Assembly: GCF_004005965.1 (NCBI RefSeq) | Contig: NZ_SACY01000002.1 | Location: 372,001 to 436,000, forward strand | Direction of reading: 5' to 3' | Length of the DNA: 64,000 bases | Source of the DNA: Sandaracinomonas limnophila | GTDB lineage: Bacteria; Bacteroidota; Bacteroidia; Cytophagales; Spirosomataceae | Part shown: one piece after another, positions 46,963-56,100 of the stretch | How the letters are laid out: the number at the start of each line of letters is the position of its first letter | Position numbering within the stretch: the first letter of the stretch is position 1 | The notes under the pieces: generated by a model | Told to the model about the DNA's origin: nothing | The model's input: only the letters and a program-made list of their open reading frames with translations | Databases searched by the model: none | Program-made: the position numbers and the translations under genes

Positions 46963-47761
46963 TGATTACTTTTACGTTTTCTTGGTGATAAATTTTTGTT
47001 TGAGCCGGAACTGACTTCGTCAACCAAACATTTCCGCCAATGATTGAATTAGCCCCAACAATGGTTTCCCCTCCTAAAATGGTTGCACCAGAATAGATAA
47101 CTACTCCATCTTCAATTGTCGGATGCCGCTTGGTAGAAGCCATGCTTTTGTCTACCGATAGCGCTCCAAGGGTCACTCCTTGATAAATCTTTACCCGTTC
47201 TCCAATTTCACATGTTTCTCCAATTACAATTCCAGTGCCATGGTCCATAAAAAAATGTTTCCCAATTTTTGCGCCTGGGTGAATATCAATTCCAGTTTTG
47301 GAATGAGCATATTCGGTTAAAATTCGAGGGATAATCGGTATTTTCAATTCATGCAATCCATGAGCTAAACGATAAAAAGCTAAAGCATAAAACCCAGGAT
47401 AGGTTCTCACGACCTCAAAATCGGTTGTAGCAGCTGGGTCTCCATCTACCATTGCCTGAATATCCGTACAAAGTAAATGATAGATTTCAGGTATTTTATT
47501 TAAAAAAGCTTTTGTCAAGGCAGGTACTTCCCCTGGGCATTGTTCTTTAATACTATACAATAGACTCTCCAATCCATTTTCAATCCCCGCCCAATACAAT
47601 TCCAAATCTTCTAAACTTTTTACACGTTTTTGAGTTTGTTCTGGAAACAAGGACAAAACGATTTTAGTAAATAGTTTTTGGATTTCGGAAGTTGAAGGGA
47701 ATGGATGTGTTTCGTTGTGTCGTTGAAACAATTCCTTTAAAAATTCTTTTGAAAACATCAT
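46955..47761 (-). CDS. cysE: Serine O-acetyltransferase (EpsC/CysE type)
   Basis: The 268-residue enzyme acetylates serine for cysteine synthesis. After an alpha-helical N-terminal half comes a left-handed beta-helix of hexapeptide repeats (HPGAKIGKHFFMDHGTGIVIGE, in part, with the catalytic His). It probably forms hexamers or trimers, and in many bacteria it binds cysteine synthase. The start is MMFSKEF. It is two bases from mnmH. Confidence 0.93.
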   Translation of the reverse strand: MMFSKEFLKELFQRHNETHPFPSTSEIQKLFTKIVLSLFPEQTQKRVKSLEDLELYWAGIENGLESLLYSIKEQCPGEVPALTKAFLNKIPEIYHLLCTDIQAMVDGDPAATTDFEVVRTYPGFYALAFYRLAHGLHELKIPIIPRILTEYAHSKTGIDIHPGAKIGKHFFMDHGTGIVIGETCEIGERVKIYQGVTLGALSVDKSMASTKRHPTIEDGVVIYSGATILGGETIVGANSIIGGNVWLTKSVPAQTKIYHQENVKVINE

Positions 47762-47762
47762 T

Positions 47763-48788
47763 TTAAAATTCTTTGATCAAAGGCAAAATTGCCTCATACT
47801 GTAAATTAGGATCAATTGTATTTACTTCAATAGGTCGTATCTGAGGATTTTCTCTCTGATGCAAACCAAACATATACGCTTTATCGTAATAGGTCAAAGT
47901 GATTTTTGCTACCTCTGCAAAATCACCCACATCAAGTGCCTTCAATGCCAACTGATGCCAATTTCCACCTAATCGACGTTGAATTTTGCCTAAGGCCATC
48001 GCAATATCTTCCTTGGGATAACCTGCATAAACCTTGACTAAATGGGGCAATCGAGTTTCCACCGAAATATCCATGAACAGAATTGGAGCATTTCTTATTT
48101 TATTATAAAAAACCACATCCATAAAAACCTTGCCAATGTGCCTACTCTCGTCTTCGACCCAGATAGGTTTTGAAACATCTAAAGCTAATATTTCTTTTGC
48201 AAGCAAATTTTCAAAATGTTCAGAACTTGGCTGGGCTTCCATTCCAAAATGTCCAAACGCAGATCCCCTATGTTTGGCAATACCTTCTAAATCTAAAATT
48301 TGATGTCCATGTGATTTTATAACATGTAACAACTCTGTTTTTCCACTTCCAGTTTTACCGCCTAAAACACATAATTTAAGATCTTGTGCAAATTGACTTA
48401 AAACAAAATTTCGGTAGGCTTTGTATCCACCTTCTAGTAAATAAACTTTTAATCCGGCTGTTTCCAACAACCAGGCCATACTTCCAGAGCGCATTCCTCC
48501 TCTCCAACAATACACCAAAATTTCCCCATCAACTGCGAATTTTTTAGCCGTCTTTACAAATTGATGCAATTTGGGTCCAACAAACTCCAAACCCATTTCA
48601 ACCGCTTTTTCTTTACCAATCTGTTTATAACATGTCCCAACCTTTGCACGTTCCTCATCGGTAAATAGGCACATGGAATTTGCACCTGGGATATGTCCTT
48701 TTTTATATTCGCCTGGTGAGCGAACATCCAAAATTGGAATAAATTTCGCCTTTTCAACAAATTCTTTAGCTACTAATTTTTGTGGCAT
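47763..48788 (-). CDS. mnmH: tRNA 2-selenouridine synthase
   Basis: The 341-residue enzyme changes 2-thiouridine at wobble position 34 of certain tRNAs to 2-selenouridine, through a geranylated intermediate. The N-terminal rhodanese domain has the reactive Cys in LVYCWRGGMRSGS (C94). The P-loop GGKTGSGKTELL (K150) follows. Selenophosphate synthase (selD) is not in the window. The start codon overlaps the bshC stop (TAATG). Confidence 0.92.
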   Translation of the reverse strand: MPQKLVAKEFVEKAKFIPILDVRSPGEYKKGHIPGANSMCLFTDEERAKVGTCYKQIGKEKAVEMGLEFVGPKLHQFVKTAKKFAVDGEILVYCWRGGMRSGSMAWLLETAGLKVYLLEGGYKAYRNFVLSQFAQDLKLCVLGGKTGSGKTELLHVIKSHGHQILDLEGIAKHRGSAFGHFGMEAQPSSEHFENLLAKEILALDVSKPIWVEDESRHIGKVFMDVVFYNKIRNAPILFMDISVETRLPHLVKVYAGYPKEDIAMALGKIQRRLGGNWHQLALKALDVGDFAEVAKITLTYYDKAYMFGLHQRENPQIRPIEVNTIDPNLQYEAILPLIKEF

Positions 48789-50338
48789 TAGGCTTCCAGG
48801 GTCAAAAAGTTCATTTCAAAAGCAAATGGATCTAACTGTTCCAATAATTCTTGGATAAAATTAGTATGCTCTGCATAATAATTTAAAAAGCTATCTCTTC
48901 TCTCCTGCCAGGTTCCGTTTGGGAAAAGTTTAGATTTCAAAAGTAAGATTTGATCCAACCATTCCTTTTGGTTACGAATTTCTGCTTTGGCTAATTTCTT
49001 TTGTAAATCATCAAAAGCATTTGATGCCTTTTTCAAATGTGCCTCCACGCTTTGATCTAAGGTTTTTTCTATTTTAGAAGCCTTTTGCTTGATTTGGTCA
49101 AAGAGCCGCTTTAGCTCTATTTTTTGCTGTTTTAAATCTTCTTCCCCGCTCCCAAATTTGCTCAATACAAGTTGCTTGATTTCTAATTCGTTTAAAAACA
49201 AATCTTTTAAATCAAGTCCGATTTTTGCTACTTTTTCTCGTTGATTTTTCTTCAAAATAGTCGCAAAGTTTCTTGGAAATAACAAAGGGAAAGGCGTTTG
49301 ATGTTGATCAAAAACAGCTTTAAGCTGTAGCCAATAGACAATTTCAGCAGGACCGCCAATATATGCCAAATTGGGTAAGATGTTTTCTTGGTACAAAGGC
49401 CTTAAAATAACATTCGGACTGAATCGATCAGGATGGCTGGCAATTTCATTATTAATTTCCTCTTCAGAAAACTGAATATTAGTTTCCAAAACTTCCCATT
49501 TGTCGTTTTTTTGAATTCTTTCTCTTAAACCATCTTTTAAATAAAAGAAATTTATCGATCGAGCATTGACCTGGGTTTTGTAGCCTAAATCATTTAATTT
49601 TTTTGAAGAATTTTGAACCAATTGTTCATGTGATTGCTGTAAAACATCCTTTGCAATCACATCCGAAAACAATTGCTTCATATCCTTGTGATCGGCATCT
49701 AAGCAAATTAAGCCTTCCTTGCCAAATAATTCATCCATGTAACGAATGACCGCTTCAGCCAGTGTTTTAGATGCTGCATAGGCCTTTTTAAAGATTGAAA
49801 CCGTTTCGGGAAATTGATTGGCAAGTTTACTTAAATCTTCTACTTGGAATCTACCAACAGCACCCTTTTGGTCAGATTTCCATTCGTGCTTTTGATTATT
49901 CCAAAAGAAGTGATTGATTTCCTCAAAGTCATGATCCTCACTAGCTAACCAATAAATTGGCACAAAGTTTTTATCTGGAAATTGTTTTTTCAATTTTCGA
50001 GCCAATTGAATCGTGCTTACTATTTTGTAAATCACATATAATGGACCTGTAAATATATTGAGCTGATGACCCGTTGTAACTGTAAATGTGTTTGGGTCTG
50101 CCAGCAATTGTATCCCTTCTCTTTCTCCAATATTTTCATATTGCTGCTGCAAACAATGCACCAAAACTTCCCGATTTTTTGCAGAAAACGTAGATTTAGA
50201 TTTGATTTGAGCCTCAAATGATGATAATATTGGTGGGGCTGTAAAAAAGGGTTGTAAATTTGACTTGTTATTTAAATAATCAATTAACAAAGGCGAAAAG
50301 CCCTTAATTTGAGAGATATGAACTACTTCTTTTTTCAT
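48788..50338 (-). CDS. bshC: Bacillithiol biosynthesis cysteine-adding enzyme BshC
   Basis: The 516-residue BshC-type protein has the N-terminal nucleotide-binding-like fold (TVTTGHQLNIFTGPLYVIYKI, in part, and YWLASEDHDFEEINHFFW), then AYIGGPAEIVYWLQLK and a long C-terminal coiled-coil (about residues 390-470). BshC adds cysteine to GlcN-malate in the last step of bacillithiol synthesis. The genes for the first two steps (bshA, bshB) are not here. It shares an operon with the cysteine-synthesis genes. Confidence 0.93.
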   Translation of the reverse strand: MKKEVVHISQIKGFSPLLIDYLNNKSNLQPFFTAPPILSSFEAQIKSKSTFSAKNREVLVHCLQQQYENIGEREGIQLLADPNTFTVTTGHQLNIFTGPLYVIYKIVSTIQLARKLKKQFPDKNFVPIYWLASEDHDFEEINHFFWNNQKHEWKSDQKGAVGRFQVEDLSKLANQFPETVSIFKKAYAASKTLAEAVIRYMDELFGKEGLICLDADHKDMKQLFSDVIAKDVLQQSHEQLVQNSSKKLNDLGYKTQVNARSINFFYLKDGLRERIQKNDKWEVLETNIQFSEEEINNEIASHPDRFSPNVILRPLYQENILPNLAYIGGPAEIVYWLQLKAVFDQHQTPFPLLFPRNFATILKKNQREKVAKIGLDLKDLFLNELEIKQLVLSKFGSGEEDLKQQKIELKRLFDQIKQKASKIEKTLDQSVEAHLKKASNAFDDLQKKLAKAEIRNQKEWLDQILLLKSKLFPNGTWQERRDSFLNYYAEHTNFIQELLEQLDPFAFEMNFLTLEA

Positions 50339-50435
50339 TTAGTCAACAAGGCAAACACGAATTTAAGGATAAAATTCTCTTATATCGGAGGATTTTAAAT
50401 ATATTTATAGGATTATTTATCATCCAACAACGTTA

Positions 50436-51503
50436 ATGAAATACCAAAGGTTCCTAATTCTCTTCTTTTTCTGTTCATTTTCGGTTTTAGGGCAACAAAT
50501 TCCTCAGTTTTCACAATATTATGCTAATAAATTTTTGTACAATCCTGCCTTTGCTGGTTTTGAAGATTTTGCAGAAATAAAATCGGGGTATCGCTCACAA
50601 TGGCAAGGTATTGGCAATACAAATTCCACATTTTATATCAATGGAAATATGCCTTTGGGAAAAACGGATTATACTTCAGATGGTCCTTCACCAAATATTT
50701 CATCCTCCAAATCCTATTCTTATAAAAAAACGTATACTCGAGGAAAAGAACATAGAACTGGAACACATAAAGGAGTTGGTTTTCAGTTAATGGCAGATAA
50801 TTGGGGGCCAGTACAAAGTTTATCTTTTGCTGCAAGCTATGCCTTTCATTTGCCGGTTGGTGGAGAAAACAAGGTTTCAGGTGGCTTTTCATTGGGAAGC
50901 TATTACAGAACAATTTCTTTGGGGTATAAAGATTATGATGTATCAAATCCAAACGACCCTTTATTAAATTCATTGGGAAAATTAAGTGCCAGTCAAAATT
51001 TATTTAACATGGGAGTTACCTATTACAATAGAACTTCACATGTAGGATTAGCCATTTGGCAACCCATTATGGGATCCTTCAATTTCAGTGCAAAATCAGA
51101 TAGTGTGTATTCGGTTTTACCTAATGCCAGCCAAACTGCAAAAGATACTATATCCATCACTAAAAACAGTTTAGGTCAAATGCCTACAGTTTTTATTTTG
51201 CAAGGCGGAACCCGATGGGACCTTTCGGAAGATATTAAAGTTTATCCTAGCGTAATGCTAAAATTCACAAGTTTAAGTCATTTAACCGCCGAAGGAACTT
51301 TGCGAACCATGTTAAAGGAAAAAATCTGGGCTGGAGTTTCGTATCGCTTCAAAGAAGCAGTTGGATTTCATTTAGGAGCATTGTTAGGACCTAAAACGAC
51401 ACTAAATTATTCTTATGACATCCATACTGGGATTGGTCCATTTTCAACGGCTTATAGCTCCAGTGAATTTACGCTGGGGTATATGTTTTATTGGAAAAAA
51501 TAA
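50436..51503 (+). CDS. PorP/SprF-family type IX secretion outer-membrane protein
   Basis: The 355-residue protein has a signal peptide (ending near VLGQQIPQ), the family start PQFSQYYANKFLYNPAFAG, and an outer-membrane beta-barrel with the end strand SEFTLGYMFYW. PorP/SprF proteins help the type IX secretion and gliding machinery, often for a particular substrate. No partner adhesin gene (SprB-like) is adjacent. It is convergent and flush with nuoA. Confidence 0.9.
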   Translation: MKYQRFLILFFFCSFSVLGQQIPQFSQYYANKFLYNPAFAGFEDFAEIKSGYRSQWQGIGNTNSTFYINGNMPLGKTDYTSDGPSPNISSSKSYSYKKTYTRGKEHRTGTHKGVGFQLMADNWGPVQSLSFAASYAFHLPVGGENKVSGGFSLGSYYRTISLGYKDYDVSNPNDPLLNSLGKLSASQNLFNMGVTYYNRTSHVGLAIWQPIMGSFNFSAKSDSVYSVLPNASQTAKDTISITKNSLGQMPTVFILQGGTRWDLSEDIKVYPSVMLKFTSLSHLTAEGTLRTMLKEKIWAGVSYRFKEAVGFHLGALLGPKTTLNYSYDIHTGIGPFSTAYSSSEFTLGYMFYWKK

Positions 51504-51953
51504 TTAGTTGAACTTTTCGTAGGCTTTTGGAGGGACTGGACTTTTGAAATCTTCGGCTTGAATGTTGGGTTTTTCCCATTCTAAATATCCTTTAACCCAT
51601 GCATATGCAAGGCCCAAGCCTAAAATTCCTATAAAAATTAACATTTCAAATAGGGCAAAATGTTTCCAATTTTCAGAGGCTGCTGCCAACTGCTTGTCGC
51701 CAAATACTACTGCCCAAGGAAAAAGTAGAATTAATTCAATCTCAAATAATACGAATAAGAGAGCATAAAGATAGAAGCGTGGATTGAAACGCACATTGGC
51801 ATTACCAACAGGTGCTTCTCCCGACTCATAGGTGCTCAGTTTTTCATCATTTGGGCGATTAGGTCTAATAAAACGTGCTAAAGTAAGAACCAAGGCCATA
51901 AATCCTGTTCCAGCAACTAAAAAAGCCAACACATAGCCAAACGACTCTATCAT
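51504..51953 (-). CDS. nuoA: NADH-quinone oxidoreductase subunit A, isolated gene
   Basis: The 149-residue protein has three membrane helices and the family motifs: TYESGEAPVGNANVRFNPRFY and LLFVLFEIELILLFPWAV, which hold the conserved acidic residues. It is a membrane subunit of complex I. The other nuo genes do not follow: the next gene downstream (porP-like) is convergent. It overlaps the upstream DedA gene by 4 bases, so it is coupled to it. The gene looks intact. Confidence 0.92.
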   Translation of the reverse strand: MIESFGYVLAFLVAGTGFMALVLTLARFIRPNRPNDEKLSTYESGEAPVGNANVRFNPRFYLYALLFVLFEIELILLFPWAVVFGDKQLAAASENWKHFALFEMLIFIGILGLGLAYAWVKGYLEWEKPNIQAEDFKSPVPPKAYEKFN

Positions 51954-52567
51954 TTTTTCAATTTAAAATACCCACGAATTATTGTAAAAGTTGTAATTCC
52001 TAAGAAAAACAAAATAATATATTGTACATAGTTGATAATCCATGGAAATTCGTGCCCAAGATAATATCCAGAAGTAACTAAAATACCTACCCACAAAAAT
52101 CCTCCTAATAAATTTAATCCAACAAAGGTAAACCAAGACATTTTAATGATTCCTGCCAATATGGGAGTAAAAGTACGCACTATAGGTAAAAACCTAGATA
52201 TTACAAGCGCCATGACTCCATATTTATCAAAAAAATCTCGGGTAGAATCCAAGTTTTTCTTTTTAAATAAGAGGCTATCGGGTCGATTTTCAATAGATTT
52301 TCCAAAAAACCGCCCCGTGAGGTATCCGACCAGGGACCCGATGACGGCAGCGCCAAAAATACTAAGTAATAGTTGAGAAAGCGGCTCTTTAAGTACACCC
52401 GTTCCACCAAAAACACCTGTTAAAAACAATAGATAATCTCCTGGAAGAAAAAAGGCAAAAAATAAACCATTTTCAGCGAAGACAATTAAAGTAATAACCA
52501 AAAGTCCTGAACGGATAATCGTTTCAGAATCGGTTAGTTGGTGCCACAAGAGGTTTATTTGATCCAT
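51950..52567 (-). CDS. DedA-family membrane protein
   Basis: The protein has four to five membrane helices and the DedA motifs AENGLFFAFFLPGDYLLFLTG and ISRFLPIVRTFTPILAGI. DedA proteins are thought to be lipid scramblases or carriers of undecaprenyl phosphate and phospholipids, affecting membrane potential and envelope growth. The start is set at ATG 52567 (MDQINLLW); an earlier start (52579) would add MIIF. Confidence 0.9.
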   Translation of the reverse strand: MDQINLLWHQLTDSETIIRSGLLVITLIVFAENGLFFAFFLPGDYLLFLTGVFGGTGVLKEPLSQLLLSIFGAAVIGSLVGYLTGRFFGKSIENRPDSLLFKKKNLDSTRDFFDKYGVMALVISRFLPIVRTFTPILAGIIKMSWFTFVGLNLLGGFLWVGILVTSGYYLGHEFPWIINYVQYIILFFLGITTFTIIRGYFKLKK

Positions 52568-52665
52568 AAAAATAATCAAAAGCCAATTTAACTCATTTTT
52601 TGCAGCTTTTGTCTCAAATATTTCAAAATCAATTATAAATATCTGTGAAAAATTTCAAAAATGAT

Positions 52666-52673
52666 TACATTTG
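52666..52673 (+). promoter_or_regulatory. Candidate -7 box very close to the start codon at 52678
   Basis: TACATTTG matches TAnnTTTG but ends 4 bases before the ATG, which would give an almost leaderless transcript. No clear -33 box is found. Confidence 0.35.
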
Positions 52674-52677
52674 AAAG

Positions 52678-53076
52678 ATGAAAACCATTTTAGCTAGCAT
52701 TTTGTTCTGTATTTTCTTTGGAGGTAGCCTACTTCCAAAAGTTGGTATAGAACAATCTTTCAAGGCTCATGAGCTGCTAAAACATTTTCAAGATCATAAA
52801 AAACAAGCCCCAAAAGGTTTTAGTTTTATAGATTTTCTTTGGATGCATTACAGTGCTGATTCCAAACACCCCAAAACATCTCAACATCCGAATATGCCAA
52901 GTCTCGATTTTTCTGGCATTTGTGGCTTTGTTTTACCTGGCTTGATGGTATTTTTTATTTCAGCCTACATTCGATCAATCTCAAGAAGAACACAAATTAA
53001 TTGGTCAAATCTGTACCAATTTACGATTATAAATGTCCTAATTGCCCCTCCTCGAGCAATTGCAGTGTATCATTAA
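52678..53076 (+). CDS. Small His-containing membrane-associated protein of the metal-efflux locus
   Basis: The 132-residue protein has a signal-like N-terminus, a His-rich middle (H31, H36, H40, H57, H63, H69; core FSFIDFLWMHY), a hydrophobic segment near residues 83-100 and a short C-terminal part. I know similar small proteins just upstream of CzcA-type genes in flavobacteria, but no function is established. The histidines and position suggest metal sensing or binding in the periplasm, which is inference. It is 29 bases from the CzcA-type gene. Confidence 0.68.
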   Translation: MKTILASILFCIFFGGSLLPKVGIEQSFKAHELLKHFQDHKKQAPKGFSFIDFLWMHYSADSKHPKTSQHPNMPSLDFSGICGFVLPGLMVFFISAYIRSISRRTQINWSNLYQFTIINVLIAPPRAIAVYH

Positions 53077-53105
53077 TTTACATTGTTAGACATTTATGAA
53101 CTTTT

Positions 53106-56100
53106 ATGATTAATTCAATAATTCAATTTAGTATCAAAAACAAACTTATTGTGGGTTTGTTTGTACTTGGACTTATCACTTGGGGTGGATATTCCCTTAC
53201 CCGACTCCCCATTGATGCCTTACCAGATATTACCTCTAACCAGGTTCAGGTAATTACACAATCCCCTGCATTAGCCGCTTCTGAGGTAGAAAAATTTGTT
53301 ACTTATCCTTTAGAAATTTCGCTTAGAACCATCCCAAATGTAAAAGGAATACGTTCAGTTTCTCGAATGGGATTATCTATCATTACTGTAGTTTTTGAAG
53401 ATGAAATTGCCACAGAAGTTACCCGCCAGCAGGTTTCAGAAAAACTTAAGGCAGCGGAACCCTATCTTTTAAAAGGCGCAGGTATTCCAGAAATGGCCCC
53501 TATTACTACCGGACTAGGGGAATTTTATCAGTACACCCTTGAAGTTGACCCTGCCTATAAAAATCAATACAGTCTAGCTGATTTAAGAACCTACCAAGAT
53601 TGGATCATCAAACGACAATTATTAGGAATCAAAGGAGTTGTGGAGGTAAGTTCTTTTGGTGGTAATTTAAAACAGTATGAAGTTGCTATCAATCCAGAGC
53701 ATTTAAAAGCCATGAACGTAACGGTTCAAGATATTTTTAAAGCCTTGGAAAACAATAATTCAAACTCTGGTGGGAGTTATATAGAGAAAGGATCAGATGC
53801 TTATTTCATTCGATCGGAAGGAATGATTACCTCCCTTGAAGACATTGAAAACACAGTTGTATCACAAAGGGGAAAAGGTGGTTTACCCATTTATGTGAAG
53901 GACGTGGCTAAGGTACAATTTGGCAAAGCAGTTCGGTACGGGGCTATGGCCAGAAATGGAGAAGGAGAAGCCGTGGGAGCTGTTATGTTACTTTTAAAAG
54001 GGGCCAATGCAAATGTAGTTGTTCAAGATGTAAAAGCTCAAATTGCAGAAATTGAAAAAACCTTACCACAAGGCATTCACATCAATGCGTTCTTAGATAG
54101 AAGCGTTTTGATTGGAAAATCGATCAATACCGTTGAGAAAAACCTGATTGAGGGTGGATTAATTGTTGTTTTCATTTTAGTTTTATTGTTAGGTAATTTA
54201 CGTGCAGGACTCATTGTGGCCTCAATGATTCCCCTCTGCTTGTTGTTTGCCTTTGCTTTAATGAATGTTTTTGGCGTCTCGGCAAACCTAATGAGTTTGG
54301 GAGCCATTGACTTTGGATTAATTGTAGATGGCGCAGTAATTATTGTGGAATCAATTATCCATCGACTCCATTCCCACAAAAAGGGTGAAGTTTTGAGTCA
54401 GCATGGGATGGATGAAGAAGTAGCCATATCTGCCAAGGCCATTTTCAAATCTGCTGCTTTTGGGGTAATCATTATTCTTATTGTGTACTTCCCAATAATG
54501 GCATTAGGAGGCATAGAAGGAAAAATGTTTAGACCGATGGCCCAAACAGTAAGTTTTGCTATTTTAGGTGCACTTATTTTATCTTTGACCTACGTTCCGA
54601 TGATGTCGGCATTATTTCTTAGCAAAAAGATTTCTCATAAGGTAACCATTGCCGATAGAATCATGAATTTCCTTTACGGGAAATACCACCCTGTGGTTAA
54701 AAAAGCCTTAGAGAATCCGAAAAAAGTAGTATTAGCATCAATTATACTTTTTGCTGGAAGTGCATTTGTTTTTAACACTTTAGGGGGTGAATTCATACCC
54801 GAATTAAACGAAGGCGATTTTGCAGTAGAAACCCTATTGCCAACCAATGCCTCATTGTCGCAAAGTATTAAAATGAATAATGAGGCACAGAAATTATTAA
54901 TGAAGAAATTTCCTCATGAAATTAAGCAGATCGTTTCTCGTATTGGTGCTTCAGAAATACCAACAGATCCAATGGGAATCAACTCTTGCGATTTAATCAT
55001 TCAATTGAAGGAGCCTTCTGAATGGACTGAGGCAAAAACCATGGATGAACTGGAGGAAAAAATGGACAAAGCATTGGATGTTTTTCCAGAAGTAAATTTT
55101 GAATTTACGCAACCTATTCAAATGCGATTTAACGAATTAATTGCTGGAGTAAAATCTGATATTGCAGTCAAAATCTTTGGAGATGATTTGCAAGAATTGT
55201 TTGAACATGCCACTGAAGCTGCCAGAATCATCCGAAAAATTGAAGGGGTTGGCGATATAAAAGTGCAGCAAATTGATGGCATTCCTCAATTAATAGTCAA
55301 ATACAATCGCCAAAAATTAGCCCAATACGGTTTAAATATCCAAGATATCAACTCCATGGTAAAAATGACCTTTGCGGGTGAAACTGCAGGCATGGTGATG
55401 GAAGGAGAAAAACGATTTGATTTGGTAGTGCGATTGGATTCCACTTTCAGAAAAGACATCCAAAATATACGTGAATTGTATATCAATTTGCCAAACGGTG
55501 GTCAAATTCCATTACAAGAAGTAGCTTCGGTCAATTTCGAAAATGCCCCGGTTGAAGTTTCAAGAGATAACACACATCGAAGAATTACGATTGGTATCAA
55601 TGTTCGAAACAGAGATGTAGAGAGTGTGGTAAAAGACATTCAACAAGTCATGAAAACCAAAGTTACCCTCCCTACAGGCTATTACGTAACCTATGGTGGC
55701 ACTTTTGAAAATCTGCAAGCTGCCAAAGATCGATTGTATTTGGTGGTACCAATTGCCTTGGCCTTAATTTTTGCTTTATTGTTTTTTACGTTTAATTCGA
55801 TGATAGAAGCGGCCATTATTTACTTGGCCATACCACTTTCTGCCATTGGTGGAATTTGGGCACTTTGGTTAAGAGGGATGCCATTCTCGGTTTCTGCGGG
55901 TATTGGTTTCATTGCCTTGTTTGGAGTGGCTGTTTTAAATGGAATTGTTTTATTATCTGTCTTCAAACAATTGAGAGAAGAGGAAGGACTTTCTATTAAA
56001 GAAAGTTTGTTAAAAGGATTATCGCTTCGTTTTAGACCAGTAATCATGACAGCGTCAGTTGCTTCATTGGGTTTTCTTCCAATGGCAATCAGCACCTCGC

